Origin: Lactobacillus colini
Lineage (GTDB): Bacteria; Bacillota; Bacilli; Lactobacillales; Lactobacillaceae
Assembly (NCBI RefSeq): GCF_017874575.1
Contig: NZ_JAGGLU010000002.1
Span: 186,001-250,000, forward strand
DNA length: 64,000 bases
Direction: 5' to 3'
A model generated the notes under the pieces. It was not told the DNA's origin and did not search any database. It saw nothing but the letters and a program-made list of their open reading frames with translations. Each line of letters begins with the position of its first letter. The stretch's first letter is position 1. This document shows positions 24,116 to 32,225 of the stretch, one piece after another. The position numbers were made by a program, and so were the translations under genes.

Positions 24116-24196
24116 TAAATAGGCCTCCTTTTGAACATTAGTGTCTTTTCTGTAAATGATACCATTCTTAAATTTATTAGTCTAATTTTAAGAATT

Positions 24197-24221
24197 AAAA
24201 AAGCAGTTTTTTCAAACTGCT
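24197..24221 (-). terminator. Terminator of the MFS transporter gene
   Basis: AGCAGTTT (24202-24209) and AAACTGCT (24214-24221), with TTTTTT on the minus strand. Confidence 0.85.
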
Positions 24222-24228
24222 CATTCCA

Positions 24229-25446
24229 TTATTTGAATAGTTTTACTTTTCGCTTTAATCTGGCATGCAGTGGTACAAGTACTACAATCATCAAAAAGAT
24301 ACCAGCTGCTGCTGCGATAAAGAAGTTAATATAACCTAAGCGGTCAATAATCAAACCACCAAATAATGGTCCAAATGCTCGCCCAATTGATGACATTGAC
24401 AAGGTTAGACCTTGGTACTTACCCTTGCTCGACTCTGGCGACAAGTCATTAACATAAGCCGGCATCGCTGGCATGGCGGTTGATTCTCCCAAAGTCAAAG
24501 TTACCATTGAAAAAACAAAGTGCGGGTAATCTTTGGCAAAAATCAACGTAATAAATGAAATGGCAAACATTACTACCCCAAAGATAACCTGATGGAAGAG
24601 AGTTTTAAATATATTGGGAAACCTACCTAAGATTGCTTGTACAACTACAATAATCCCAGCATTAATTGTCCAAAGCAGACTATATAAATGAAATGGTATG
24701 CCTAAAGATACCATATAAACCGACAGGTTAGACTCCCAGTTCATGTACATCAACCAAATAACAGCTAGTGTGACAAAGAAGCCGATCGATAATTTTAAAT
24801 TAGCTGCTGGCATTGGCTCAAAGTTCGTAACCTCACCGGTATTCTTTTCCTGCTGGCGCTCTTTATGGAATTGAATAATTGGTCGATAGTTAAAAATAGC
24901 ATTAATACAAACAATTAAAAATAGCATTCCAGCAACTACAAATAAGACTGTTACTGAATAGTCATATAAGTAACCCACAACTAAGGTACCAATTACAACG
25001 CCTAGGTTCTGGGCAAAATAAATCATGTTAAAAACATAACGCCCTTGCTTAGACTTCAAGCTAGTAGCGATTGAATTAATTAAAGCTCCATTCCAGCCAC
25101 CCAAAAAGCCGGTTAGGGTCATCCATAACCAATAGATAGGCCAAGTATGGTTAGCAGCCATCCCGAATAAAACTATTGCATCTAAAATCCCACCGGCAAT
25201 AATTAAGTAATATGGATTAAAACGATCGTAACTCCAACCTGCCACAAATGACCCCAACATATTAGCTAAGCAGTTAAATAGCAATACAATTCCAATCATT
25301 GCCAGTGATACATGCAACTGCTTATTTAAATATACCGACGTCAAAGGCCAGATAAAACTAGATCCGATCCAGGTTAACAACTCACCTAACAAGAGCCAGT
25401 GTAACCTGATCTCATCATTTGGTTGTTCACCATGTTGCGTTCTCAT
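24229..25446 (-). CDS. MFS transporter, drug-efflux type
   Basis: 405 residues with 12 predicted membrane helices. The loop after helix 2 reads GSFVAGWSYDRFNP, a variant of the MFS motif A (GxLxDRxGR); a second copy after helix 8, FGGLIIDRLG, is clearer. The cytoplasmic loop between helices 6 and 7 is Lys/Glu-rich. The layout matches multidrug efflux transporters (MdtH/YfnC-like), but substrate cannot be read from sequence. Monocistronic, no adjacent regulator. Shine-Dalgarno TGAGGTG precedes the ATG. Confidence 0.8.
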   Translation of the reverse strand: MRTQHGEQPNDEIRLHWLLLGELLTWIGSSFIWPLTSVYLNKQLHVSLAMIGIVLLFNCLANMLGSFVAGWSYDRFNPYYLIIAGGILDAIVLFGMAANHTWPIYWLWMTLTGFLGGWNGALINSIATSLKSKQGRYVFNMIYFAQNLGVVIGTLVVGYLYDYSVTVLFVVAGMLFLIVCINAIFNYRPIIQFHKERQQEKNTGEVTNFEPMPAANLKLSIGFFVTLAVIWLMYMNWESNLSVYMVSLGIPFHLYSLLWTINAGIIVVVQAILGRFPNIFKTLFHQVIFGVVMFAISFITLIFAKDYPHFVFSMVTLTLGESTAMPAMPAYVNDLSPESSKGKYQGLTLSMSSIGRAFGPLFGGLIIDRLGYINFFIAAAAGIFLMIVVLVPLHARLKRKVKLFK

Positions 25447-25545
25447 TTTTTCACCTCATAATAAATCTTTCTCTCCATTATAAGTCTAGCAAGAAATGTG
25501 AACTTTTGCACGGACGGTTAGGTTAGAATAATTTGGGCAAGATTT

Positions 25546-26763
25546 TTAATCAAGTTTCTTTTTTTCGCCTTTTAGATTTTTTATTTTAGTTATATTTTGA
25601 GCAACCTCAAGACAGCCTAAGTATTCGCCAGCCTGATTATGAACCGCCATATATTGGAGATAGAGAGTCTGACCGAGCATTTTAGGGGTAAACCAAAATT
25701 CATAGCTAGATTTTTTATTATTGCGAAAGTCATCTAGGATTCTCTTAACTACTGGCACACTCTCAGGTAGGTGGCATGAATACACTGAATTGCCAATAAC
25801 ATTCTTAGAATGCGGAAAGATCTTCGCGGCTCCACCGAAGTAAGCCACCTTATCTTCACTATCGACAAATGTAATTGCAAATGGCAATAAATCAAGAATT
25901 GCATTAAGCTGCTCTAAGTTAAGTGATCCTTCTTTAAAGTTAAGAACTAATGAAGAAAGTTGATTCAATGAAGCAGCTGCTGGCGGTTGAGGCGTTTGAT
26001 CAGCTAACTTAGGCTTCCAATTCATTGGCTTTTGGATCAAGGTGTAGCCAATATCGGCTTCTTCTTGCTTGACGTTATACCAATCTTCAACGCTAGCTAC
26101 TTCATCAATCATTGGAATCATGATTTTTTCTTCTTTGAATACCATTTCTAAAACTTCATGACTGACTTCTTCAATAAGTGAACTAAGCTCCTGGTGTTGA
26201 GGATAATCTTCATCAGCTAAGTCGATCCCAGCTTTAATCAACTTCCTAATCTTATCATCAACGCCCCACATCACCTTAGGCGGAGCAGTGATACCATACT
26301 TAGTCATAATTGGAAAAATCGAAGTTTCTTTTCTCCGGTAATGCTTATCAATTGTTGCAAGATCATGTAACTCTTGACGAATCTTGGCTAAAGCTTGGTC
26401 ATCACCAGCAGTCCACTTCTTTAAGTCACTGAGCAAGGCATCATTAATAAGGGATGAAATGACCAGGTTCTCTAACTTAATGGTATGTACTGGGTGTCCT
26501 GGAATAGAAAAGTCCGGATTATCACCATTATCTTTAATACTGCCCTTAAAGACATCGGCATGTACATTACATAAATACTGGATCTCTCTTGGGTCTAATC
26601 CCTGCGAAATTAATTCACGCTCAGCATCAGTAATCTCACTAACATCAACTTGGTCGAATTCATCTTTAAACATCTTCTTAGCTGTGGCAAAGTCACCGCC
26701 ATTTTGAATATAGTGTAAGATTTTTAGGATTTCATTTTGACGCTCTTTTTTAATATTTGTCAT
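25546..26763 (-). CDS. DUF438 protein with hemerythrin-like and PAS domains
   Basis: 405 residues in three parts: DUF438 (about 1-75, ERELISQGLDPREIQYLCNV HAD), a hemerythrin HHE four-helix bundle (about 85-230, His in HPVHTIKLEN, DKHYRRKETSIFP and SHEVLEMVFKEEKIMIP), and a PAS domain (about 275-400, PFAITFVDSEDKVAYFGGA). Related proteins in Firmicutes repair or sense damage to iron centres under nitrosative or oxidative stress. It lies 48 bases downstream of the DUF59 gene on the same strand, probably one operon. Confidence 0.85.
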   Translation of the reverse strand: MTNIKKERQNEILKILHYIQNGGDFATAKKMFKDEFDQVDVSEITDAERELISQGLDPREIQYLCNVHADVFKGSIKDNGDNPDFSIPGHPVHTIKLENLVISSLINDALLSDLKKWTAGDDQALAKIRQELHDLATIDKHYRRKETSIFPIMTKYGITAPPKVMWGVDDKIRKLIKAGIDLADEDYPQHQELSSLIEEVSHEVLEMVFKEEKIMIPMIDEVASVEDWYNVKQEEADIGYTLIQKPMNWKPKLADQTPQPPAAASLNQLSSLVLNFKEGSLNLEQLNAILDLLPFAITFVDSEDKVAYFGGAAKIFPHSKNVIGNSVYSCHLPESVPVVKRILDDFRNNKKSSYEFWFTPKMLGQTLYLQYMAVHNQAGEYLGCLEVAQNITKIKNLKGEKKKLD

Positions 26764-26811
26764 GATTAAACTTTCTAGTCTACTTCTTCATCAATACAGC
26801 TTAATTATATC

Positions 26812-27402
26812 TTATTCGATTACTTTGTATCCTTTATCTTCAAACGCTTTTTTGATTTGGCCTAAGTCTAATTTCATTGCTTGTGCTCCTAGTGGAATAG
26901 TCATTACTCTTCCAACCGTGGCAAGTAAACCTGGTATCTTAATTCTGGTAAAACCTGCATCATACATGATCTGAACAAAGTCTGGATATTCTTCAGCAAG
27001 CTTTTTAATAGGCAGAGAAAAGTCAATAATCTTTTGTACTTTTTCAATTGATTCGATTCCTTGCTTTTGAGCAATTTCTTGTTCGTCCTCAAGCATCCCT
27101 AACTGTCTTTTAGCTGCTGTCGTCATCTTATCCGGACTCCAGACCGGATACCATACTAATTTGACATCACATTTATCTATTCCGGGAACTGATAAGACTG
27201 CATTTTGAATTGAATTTTGTAGCAAGCTCGACAGCGGACAGCCTGAGATTGTCAAGGTCATCTTCACAGTCGCATGACTACCCTCAATATCAATCCCATA
27301 GATCAAGCCTAAGTTCACGACATCAACTTGAATTTCTGGATCTTCCACACCTTGCAAGGCTGTCATAATTTGATCGACTAATTTTAATTTATTTTCTTCC
27401 AT
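26812..27402 (-). CDS. DUF59 (MIP18-like) plus DUF1858 protein
   Basis: 196 residues. The N-terminal DUF59 domain (about 5-100) has VEDPEIQVDVVNLGLIYGID and the LTISGCPLSS motif, whose Cys is conserved in SufT/PaaD-like proteins linked to Fe-S cluster assembly. The C-terminal DUF1858 domain (about 125-190) has IDFSLPIKKLAEEYPDF and GFTRIKIPGLL. With the DUF438/HHE gene downstream it forms a two-gene unit plausibly concerned with metal-centre maintenance; the joint role is an inference. Confidence 0.85.
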   Translation of the reverse strand: MEENKLKLVDQIMTALQGVEDPEIQVDVVNLGLIYGIDIEGSHATVKMTLTISGCPLSSLLQNSIQNAVLSVPGIDKCDVKLVWYPVWSPDKMTTAAKRQLGMLEDEQEIAQKQGIESIEKVQKIIDFSLPIKKLAEEYPDFVQIMYDAGFTRIKIPGLLATVGRVMTIPLGAQAMKLDLGQIKKAFEDKGYKVIE

Positions 27403-27415
27403 TTTTCTTCCCTAG

Positions 27416-27451
27416 TAAAAAATAGAAGAAATTACAACAATTTCTTCTATT
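27416..27451 (-). terminator. Terminator closing a short minus-strand unit
   Basis: AATAGAAGAAATT (27421-27433) and AATTTCTTCTATT (27439-27451) are a perfect 13-base stem followed on the minus strand by TTTTTT. It lies upstream of the DUF59 gene and downstream of the remnant at 27462. Confidence 0.75.
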
Positions 27452-27461
27452 CATAATCCTA

Positions 27462-27606
27462 TTATCTAACTAACTTATCCCAGATAACTACCTTTCCTGC
27501 TTTGAAAGACTTTTGAACATCAATAATTCTCTGATTGCTTGACTCTCTAAATTGAAGTGTGAGATCCTTTAAGTCATCGGCCTGTTTATTTCTTGTTGAC
27601 GATTTT
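27462..27606 (-). pseudogene. C-terminal remnant of an unidentified gene, or short transcript
   Basis: Minus strand, open for about 48 codons to the TAA complementary to 27462-27464: KQADDLKDLTLQFRESSNQR, then IIDVQKSFKAGKVVIWDKLV. It looks like real protein (charged, helical) but has no start codon or ribosome site. A strong promoter lies immediately upstream and a perfect terminator downstream, so about 180 bases may still be transcribed. Family unknown. Confidence 0.4.
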
Positions 27607-27635
27607 ATAATATGCTTATTTAATAAACTTGTCAA
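27607..27635 (-). promoter_or_regulatory. Strong minus-strand promoter facing a gene remnant
   Basis: -35 TTGACA (27630-27635) matches consensus exactly, 17-base spacer, -10 TATTAT (27607-27612). It is divergent from the XRE regulator gene, whose product may repress it. Confidence 0.6.
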
Positions 27636-27687
27636 CTAAAAATATGCTTTTACGATATATTTTTTGAAAAATTGGAGTTTCTCTATC

Positions 27688-28026
27688 ATGATCGAGTTTG
27701 AAAGAACGAAAGAACTAGCAAAAAAAAGGAAAATGTCCCTGCTGGAAGTCAACGATAAAGCGGGCTTAGGGAAAAGAAGCATCTATAACTGGAAAAATAG
27801 AAAGCCTGGAATCATGGCTTTAATAGCGGTAGCTAGAGTTCTACACACCTCTGTTGACTATTTAAGCGGTGAGACTGACGATCCTATCCCTCACAACCAG
27901 GAATCTATTAGACTAGAAGACGATCTTCCCCATTCATATAGGGGATATCCGGTTCCCGAGCGGTATCTGAACATCGTTAGAGATTTAATGGAACATGACA
28001 TTCAAGAACGAGAAAATCAAGGGTAG
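27688..28026 (+). CDS. XRE-family transcriptional regulator
   Basis: 112 residues from ATG 27688 (MIEFERTKELAKKRKMSLLE), with GGAG ten bases upstream. The Cro/CI helix-turn-helix spans about residues 5-60 (MSLLEVNDKAGLGKRSIYNW, then IMALIAVARVLHTSVDYLSG). The C-terminal 45 residues are a short acidic tail with no peptidase signature. Divergent from the promoter at 27607-27635. It looks like a phage- or plasmid-type repressor left by a mobile element; the target is unknown. Confidence 0.8.
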   Translation: MIEFERTKELAKKRKMSLLEVNDKAGLGKRSIYNWKNRKPGIMALIAVARVLHTSVDYLSGETDDPIPHNQESIRLEDDLPHSYRGYPVPERYLNIVRDLMEHDIQERENQG

Positions 28027-28084
28027 CCTTAAGAATATTTTTCCTTTGTCTTTTTAAAATTGATATTTTAATCACACTTATTTC

Positions 28085-28200
28085 GAGCAGAAAAGCAGCG
28101 ATAAACACTGATCTGTCAGCATTCTAGCCTACGCTTGTAGGTCTGGACTAGCGAAACTGCCGTAGAATTGCCTTCTCAGCACCAATCTACTTGTGAATTT
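28085..28200. other. Structured non-coding stretch of unknown nature
   Basis: Part of the 344-base gap 28027-28370. ATTCTA and TAGAAT (about 28119-28124 and 28154-28159) enclose a perfect CCTAC-GCTT-GTAGG hairpin (28128-28141). The G+C is higher than that of the surroundings. Multi-branched shape plus downstream terminator suggest a small RNA or the end of a vanished IS200/IS605-type element. I cannot assign a family. Confidence 0.25.
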
Positions 28201-28211
28201 GAAAAAACGAC

Positions 28212-28262
28212 AAAAAAAGAGCCTATGGGATCAACGATCTGAATCCTATATGGTTCTTTTTT
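28212..28262. terminator. Long terminator hairpin
   Basis: AAAAAAAGAGCCTATGGGAT and its imperfect complement ATCCTATATGGTTCTTTTTT enclose a CAACGATCTGA region with further pairing. U-rich on both strands, so it may serve either direction. Confidence 0.6.
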
Positions 28263-28370
28263 CACAAAATGTATCTTAAAAAATACAGCTCTTTATTTTT
28301 GACAGCGCTTACGCAAAAGAGATACTATTTAATTGTAAAGAGATGTTATAGGTATTATCTAGAGGTGGAT

Positions 28371-28532
28371 ATGGAGAAAAAAACTTTAGATGAGTATTGT
28401 TTATATTTAGAAAAGGCGCTGCTCAATCTTCATGCTTCAAAAGCTATGATTTTTAATGTGGAAATGGAGCTTAAACGAGTCATAAAAATATACTCAATAG
28501 AGGAATTGAAAGCAGAGCTAGATAAATTTTGA
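28371..28532 (+). CDS. Small protein upstream of an exported bacteriocin-like gene
   Basis: 53 residues from ATG 28371 (MEKKTLDEYCLYLEKALLNL), preceded by AGAGGTGGAT; upstream frame extension has no ribosome site. It is soluble, helical and charged. Its stop (TGA) lies in the ribosome site of the next gene, so translation is probably coupled. Size and position suit an immunity or accessory protein for the exported product, but there is no recognised family. Confidence 0.5.
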   Translation: MEKKTLDEYCLYLEKALLNLHASKAMIFNVEMELKRVIKIYSIEELKAELDKF

Positions 28533-28542
28533 GGTGATTAAA

Positions 28543-29076
28543 ATGAAAAAACATATTATTGCTAGTATCTTAGTTGCCATTGTTACATTTTTCAGCTTTA
28601 CTATTTCGAATTTTGCTTTTGCTTCAGAAATACCATCATCTGAATCTCAAGCTTTAGAAACAAATGAACAAGTAAAAATCATTGGAAACAATCTTTCTTT
28701 ACAAAAAAACAAGAATGGCATTTATTTGGTGTCTATAAAAGATAGAACAGTATTAGCTACAGAATTGAATAAAGCCAACTCATCCATATCTATTTCAGAT
28801 GTTGAAAAGACTGTCAACGCAGTTAATAATCAATTAATCAAAGAAAATGGTAAAGGACAATTGTCAGATTTATTAATTAATAATTTATATCCAAAATATA
28901 CGGACAGAGCATCTAAGCACCCAGGATTATGTAGTGCTGTTATAGGCGGTGCAGGCTTGGCTCATAGTACGTTATATGGTGCAGCTGCTTGGGGCTTAGG
29001 TGTTACAGGCCCATCAGGCTGGATAGTAGGAGCAGGAATAGGAGCTATATACTATTTAGGAAGTTTAATGTGCTAA
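28543..29076 (+). CDS. Exported protein with glycine-rich hydrophobic C-terminus, bacteriocin-like
   Basis: 177 residues from ATG 28543 (MKKHIIASILVAIVTFF), behind GAGGTGATTAAA. Sec signal peptide to about residue 27 (FAFA-SE). A polar helical middle (about 30-120) precedes a C-terminal segment (about 128-177) with two Cys at each end (LCSAVIGG ... YLGSLMC) and Gly/Ala zipper repeats between, such as GLAHSTLYGAAAWGLG and GWIVGAGIGAIYYLG. Membrane-inserting peptide toxins have such segments. The architecture parallels the protein at 55494-56102. Function is inferred; the antimicrobial role is untested. Confidence 0.55.
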   Translation: MKKHIIASILVAIVTFFSFTISNFAFASEIPSSESQALETNEQVKIIGNNLSLQKNKNGIYLVSIKDRTVLATELNKANSSISISDVEKTVNAVNNQLIKENGKGQLSDLLINNLYPKYTDRASKHPGLCSAVIGGAGLAHSTLYGAAAWGLGVTGPSGWIVGAGIGAIYYLGSLMC

Positions 29077-29172
29077 TAGTCCTTCAGCTTTTGAAGATAC
29101 AATATCACGTTAAGTTCAAAAAAAAACTCAGTAGACATAAAATGATACAATCCCACTAAACAGTCTAAGCTT

Positions 29173-29220
29173 AATAGTAGATTAGTTATCCGACGGGATA
29201 ATTGATCTACTATTTTTTGT
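29173..29220 (+). terminator. Strong hairpin terminator before the IS110 element
   Basis: AATAGTAGAT (29173-29182) and ATCTACTATT (29205-29214) with an inner TTATCC/GGGATAA stem, then TTTTT. It may end the bacteriocin-like operon or belong to the left end of the element. Confidence 0.7.
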
Positions 29221-29227
29221 TTAGTCG

Positions 29228-29400
29228 TAAACTTAAAGTAGTGGTAAAACAATATGCCGTTGTCCACTTAGGCACTTGATGCCGCCCACTAAATTGGCAG
29301 TTTTACTTAATAATTAAGAGCTTCTTCGAAGACTGTTGGCACTTGGATGCCGTGTTTAGAAAATTAAGTTTAATTATTTAAGCTAATTGTTTAACCACTG
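29228..29400 (+). ncRNA. Candidate IS110 bridge RNA in the left non-coding end
   Basis: Upstream of the transposase, GTAAAAC (29244-29250) pairs with GTTTTAC (29300-29306) around a large internal loop. The hairpin unit GGCACTTGATGCCG (29271-29284) recurs as GGCACTTGGATGCCG (29338-29352). CTTAATAATTAAG and CTTCTTCGAAG hairpins lie between. Two structured loops in the left end is the layout of bridge RNAs, which in IS110 elements specify target and donor DNA. I infer this from position and shape; the guides were not matched to the element ends. Confidence 0.45.
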
Positions 29401-29428
29401 ACTAATAAGTTAATGGAGGATTCTAGTT

Positions 29429-30649
29429 ATGAACAATGTAATATTCGGTATTGATGTTAGTAGTCGCGATTCTAGTGTTTGTGAATTTGTAGGACAAGCT
29501 AAGAATGAATTTAAAATTACCAATGATACTCCTGGTTTTACACAGTTGCTTAAAGAATTGCAATTATTCGCTAAAAAGCCGCAAATCATCTTTGAGTCTA
29601 CTGGCGTTTATTCTCGTCGTTTACAAGCCTTTTTAGATGATTATGATTACCAATATGTCATTATGAATCCTTTAACAGCTAAGAAAGAAATGAATCAAGG
29701 CTTGCGCTACAACAAAACTGATAAAAATGACGCTTGTCATTTAGCAATGATTCAGCTTCAAAACCATCATCCTTTTTTCAAAAAAGAAGCAGAGGCTTAT
29801 CATAAAATGCAATCTCTGGATCGTTCCTATGATGAACTTACTCATGATATTGTATCTGCTAAGAATCGACTTCACCGTATTCTTCAATTAACTTTTCCAG
29901 AAATTGAAACCTTGTTTAATATTGCAAGAGGAGAAAATTACTGGCAAATTGTCAAACTATATCCGCACTGCCAGATAGTACGTAATCTTAATAAAGACAA
30001 TATAATAAATGATCTGTTAAAAATTAAATCTATTGGTCAAAAACGTGCACAAAAGATGGCTGACAAATTAATAGATTTGGCTAATAAGGCATATCCAGCG
30101 GCTTCTCAAGACAGCCCTGAAACATCAGACGCGGTTTATTACGCTGATCGCTTATTGCAATTGACTGCAGACAGAAATGAGCGATTAGAAAAGATGATTT
30201 TTCTTGCTCAAACTTTAAAAACTGATGATTTAGAAATTTTAGTGAGTATACCAGGTTTCGCCAAAACCACTGCTGTAAGAGTACTTGCCGAGCTTGGCAA
30301 CATCCGTAGATTTAAAAATCCAAATAAAATAGATGCCTTCATTGGAATTGATCCAGGAAGATATCAATCTGGTCAAATAGATTCTCATCTAGGGATATCC
30401 AAACACGGTAATGCCATTGCTCGTAAAGTCCTCTATCGCGCTATTGGTCAGATTGCCCAAGCAGCACAGTTTTCTCCATGCCATATAGCAGAATACTATG
30501 CAAAGAAAAAATCTTCTCAAACCAAGGGATTCAAGAAGATTGCAATAGCCTCAGTGCACAAGTTAGTTAGAACTATATATGCACTGATTATTAATAATCA
30601 GTTATATGACTACGAAGTCGCCAAACAAAATCAAAGACGTAAATCGTAA
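29429..30649 (+). CDS. IS110-family DEDD transposase
   Basis: 406 residues. The N-terminal RuvC-like domain begins FGIDVSSRDSSVCEF (first Asp), then IIFESTGVYSRRLQAFL (Glu), and TDKNDACHLAMIQ (Asp pair). A coiled linker follows. The C-terminal Tnp_20 domain has LVSIPGFAKTTAVRVLAELG and DAFIGIDPGRYQSGQ with the conserved Ser, ending ALIINNQLYDYEVAKQNQRR. Both domains are complete, so the element may be active. ATG follows AATGGAGGATTCTAGTT. Confidence 0.92.
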   Translation: MNNVIFGIDVSSRDSSVCEFVGQAKNEFKITNDTPGFTQLLKELQLFAKKPQIIFESTGVYSRRLQAFLDDYDYQYVIMNPLTAKKEMNQGLRYNKTDKNDACHLAMIQLQNHHPFFKKEAEAYHKMQSLDRSYDELTHDIVSAKNRLHRILQLTFPEIETLFNIARGENYWQIVKLYPHCQIVRNLNKDNIINDLLKIKSIGQKRAQKMADKLIDLANKAYPAASQDSPETSDAVYYADRLLQLTADRNERLEKMIFLAQTLKTDDLEILVSIPGFAKTTAVRVLAELGNIRRFKNPNKIDAFIGIDPGRYQSGQIDSHLGISKHGNAIARKVLYRAIGQIAQAAQFSPCHIAEYYAKKKSSQTKGFKKIAIASVHKLVRTIYALIINNQLYDYEVAKQNQRRKS

Positions 30650-30815
30650 TTAACTGGTTAATTTAATTATAGCGCAAATCAACTTCAAAGAGCGATATTC
30701 TTTGAAGTCTTTTGGCGTACTCTTAATTTTAAAATAAATCGCACCTATAATACAAAGAAAGCCAAGTAATCAAATATTTATTAATTAAATACCTTGATAT
30801 ACTTGACTTTGCGTA

Positions 30816-30846
30816 GAAAAAGCCAACTCAAATTAATGAGTTGACT
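30816..30846 (-). terminator. Terminator of the D-aspartate ligase operon
   Basis: AGCCAACTC (30821-30829) pairs with GAGTTGACT (30838-30846); minus-strand reading ends TTTTT. It lies directly beyond the IS110 right end, about 85 bases after the ligase stop. Confidence 0.7.
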
Positions 30847-30929
30847 AAAAGTAATCTTTTCATATTTAGACTGTCTACTTGACTAGGGCTATATCAATTT
30901 AATTCTAGTAGGCCTTTTTCGCCTTAAAA

Positions 30930-32201
30930 CTATTTCTTATCTTGTTCGAAGTACTGTCCCTTATTAACTTGATAATATTTCTTATAACGGGCCTTGTAAT
31001 TGTGGAACATATAATGCATTAGCAACCAACGCTTAAAGCCATTGTCCTTATTATAAAAGACAGTTGTACCATAATGACCTTCCTTAATCAGCTTTTCAGC
31101 TAGACGCTTGGATGGATTATCGTAAGCATATTCCTTAAAAATCTTCACTGGAACCCCTAACCACAACATGTAGTTAGCGCCATCCTTATTACCATAAACA
31201 GTGTCTTGATCCTTTAAGCTATCATTGACATAGTCTTCAACATACCACTTAGCTAAATTGTAGCCATTTAAGGTAACGTAGAAGCTAGAACGACCCTGGC
31301 GTAAGTTAATTTCAAAGAACTTATATTCACCATCACGTTGGTCGTATTTAATATCAAAGTTAGCCATTCCCACGTATTCAATCTTCTCTAAGAATGATTG
31401 CACAGTTTGATAGAGTTTTTGGTTATATTCAGGCAAGATAGCCATGTAGTTACCAATTGATTGAGGTGTTGGATCTTCAAGCAAGGGATGACCTAAACAC
31501 ATCATCTTAACTTTATGGTTCTTATCAACATAAGCGTTAAGAACTCGCATATTAGAATCGTCACCAGGTATAAAGTCTTGTAAGATAAGATCTTCTTTAT
31601 AACCATTAGTGTAAATCTTGCCAACAATATCAACCAACTCAGCTTGATCATGGATGGTAAAGGCCTTCTTACGCCCTTCAAATTGTACATCAAGCCAAGA
31701 TACTGGATCTTCTGGCTTTAATTCTACCGGGAAGTCGAATGGAATATTCAAGTAATTATCAGCCTTGTAATCATCCATTGTGATGATCTTAGTCTTAGGA
31801 TATGGTAGTCCATACTCTTCAGCAATTTCATAAAAGCCTTCCTTAGAAATCAGCTTCTCAAGTAAGTCATACGGAATATAAGGCACAATAAAAGTATCCT
31901 TCAACTCATCCTTATGCTTAGCAAGTAACTCAGCATAGCCATCACCACAAGCAATCAAAATGACAGGCTCTTGATGGTCCTTATATTCTTCTATCTTTTG
32001 CTTCATGACATTCATAAAGCCAGGATCTTCACTAAAACCCTCATGAACTTCAACATCAACAATATTTGAATAGCGTGTAGCTGCTAAATGACTAGCTGCC
32101 CAAGCTTGGACTTTGATTCCGTACGCTTCGTTAAATGAACGAGCCATACCATAGACATTAATGTCACTGCCGAGTAATATTGGCGTAAATTTAGGTTGCA
32201 A
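30930..32201 (-). CDS. D-aspartate ligase (ATP-grasp), peptidoglycan cross-bridge
   Basis: 423 residues. It closely follows the D-aspartate ligase of Enterococcus faecium as I remember it: VLLGSDMNVYGMARSFNEAY-like opening (here LLGSDINVYGMARSFNEAYG), LIACGDGYAELL, PYPKTKI, FPVELKPEDPV, FIPGDDSNMRVLNAYVD, CLGHPLLEDPTPQSIGNY and FFEINLRQGRSSFYVTLNG (metal-binding Glu/Asn). It adds D-Asp to the Lys side chain of the UDP-MurNAc-pentapeptide in the cytoplasm. The AsnB-type gene immediately upstream would amidate it. Shine-Dalgarno AAGGAAG overlaps the 24-base gap between the genes. Confidence 0.9.
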   Translation of the reverse strand: MQPKFTPILLGSDINVYGMARSFNEAYGIKVQAWAASHLAATRYSNIVDVEVHEGFSEDPGFMNVMKQKIEEYKDHQEPVILIACGDGYAELLAKHKDELKDTFIVPYIPYDLLEKLISKEGFYEIAEEYGLPYPKTKIITMDDYKADNYLNIPFDFPVELKPEDPVSWLDVQFEGRKKAFTIHDQAELVDIVGKIYTNGYKEDLILQDFIPGDDSNMRVLNAYVDKNHKVKMMCLGHPLLEDPTPQSIGNYMAILPEYNQKLYQTVQSFLEKIEYVGMANFDIKYDQRDGEYKFFEINLRQGRSSFYVTLNGYNLAKWYVEDYVNDSLKDQDTVYGNKDGANYMLWLGVPVKIFKEYAYDNPSKRLAEKLIKEGHYGTTVFYNKDNGFKRWLLMHYMFHNYKARYKKYYQVNKGQYFEQDKK

Positions 32202-32225
32202 AATTAGTACTTCCTTTTCTTAACT

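Larger units (their letters stand above)
29220..30810 (+). mobile_element. Intact IS110-family insertion sequence
   Basis: The right boundary is supported by comparison: similarity to the remnant at 17248-17553 ends at 30810. The left boundary is approximate, since no second copy covers it. IS110 elements have no terminal inverted repeats, a DEDD transposase and long non-coding ends; all fit. The roughly 200-base left end and 160-base right end are unusually long for an IS with one gene. Confidence 0.7.
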
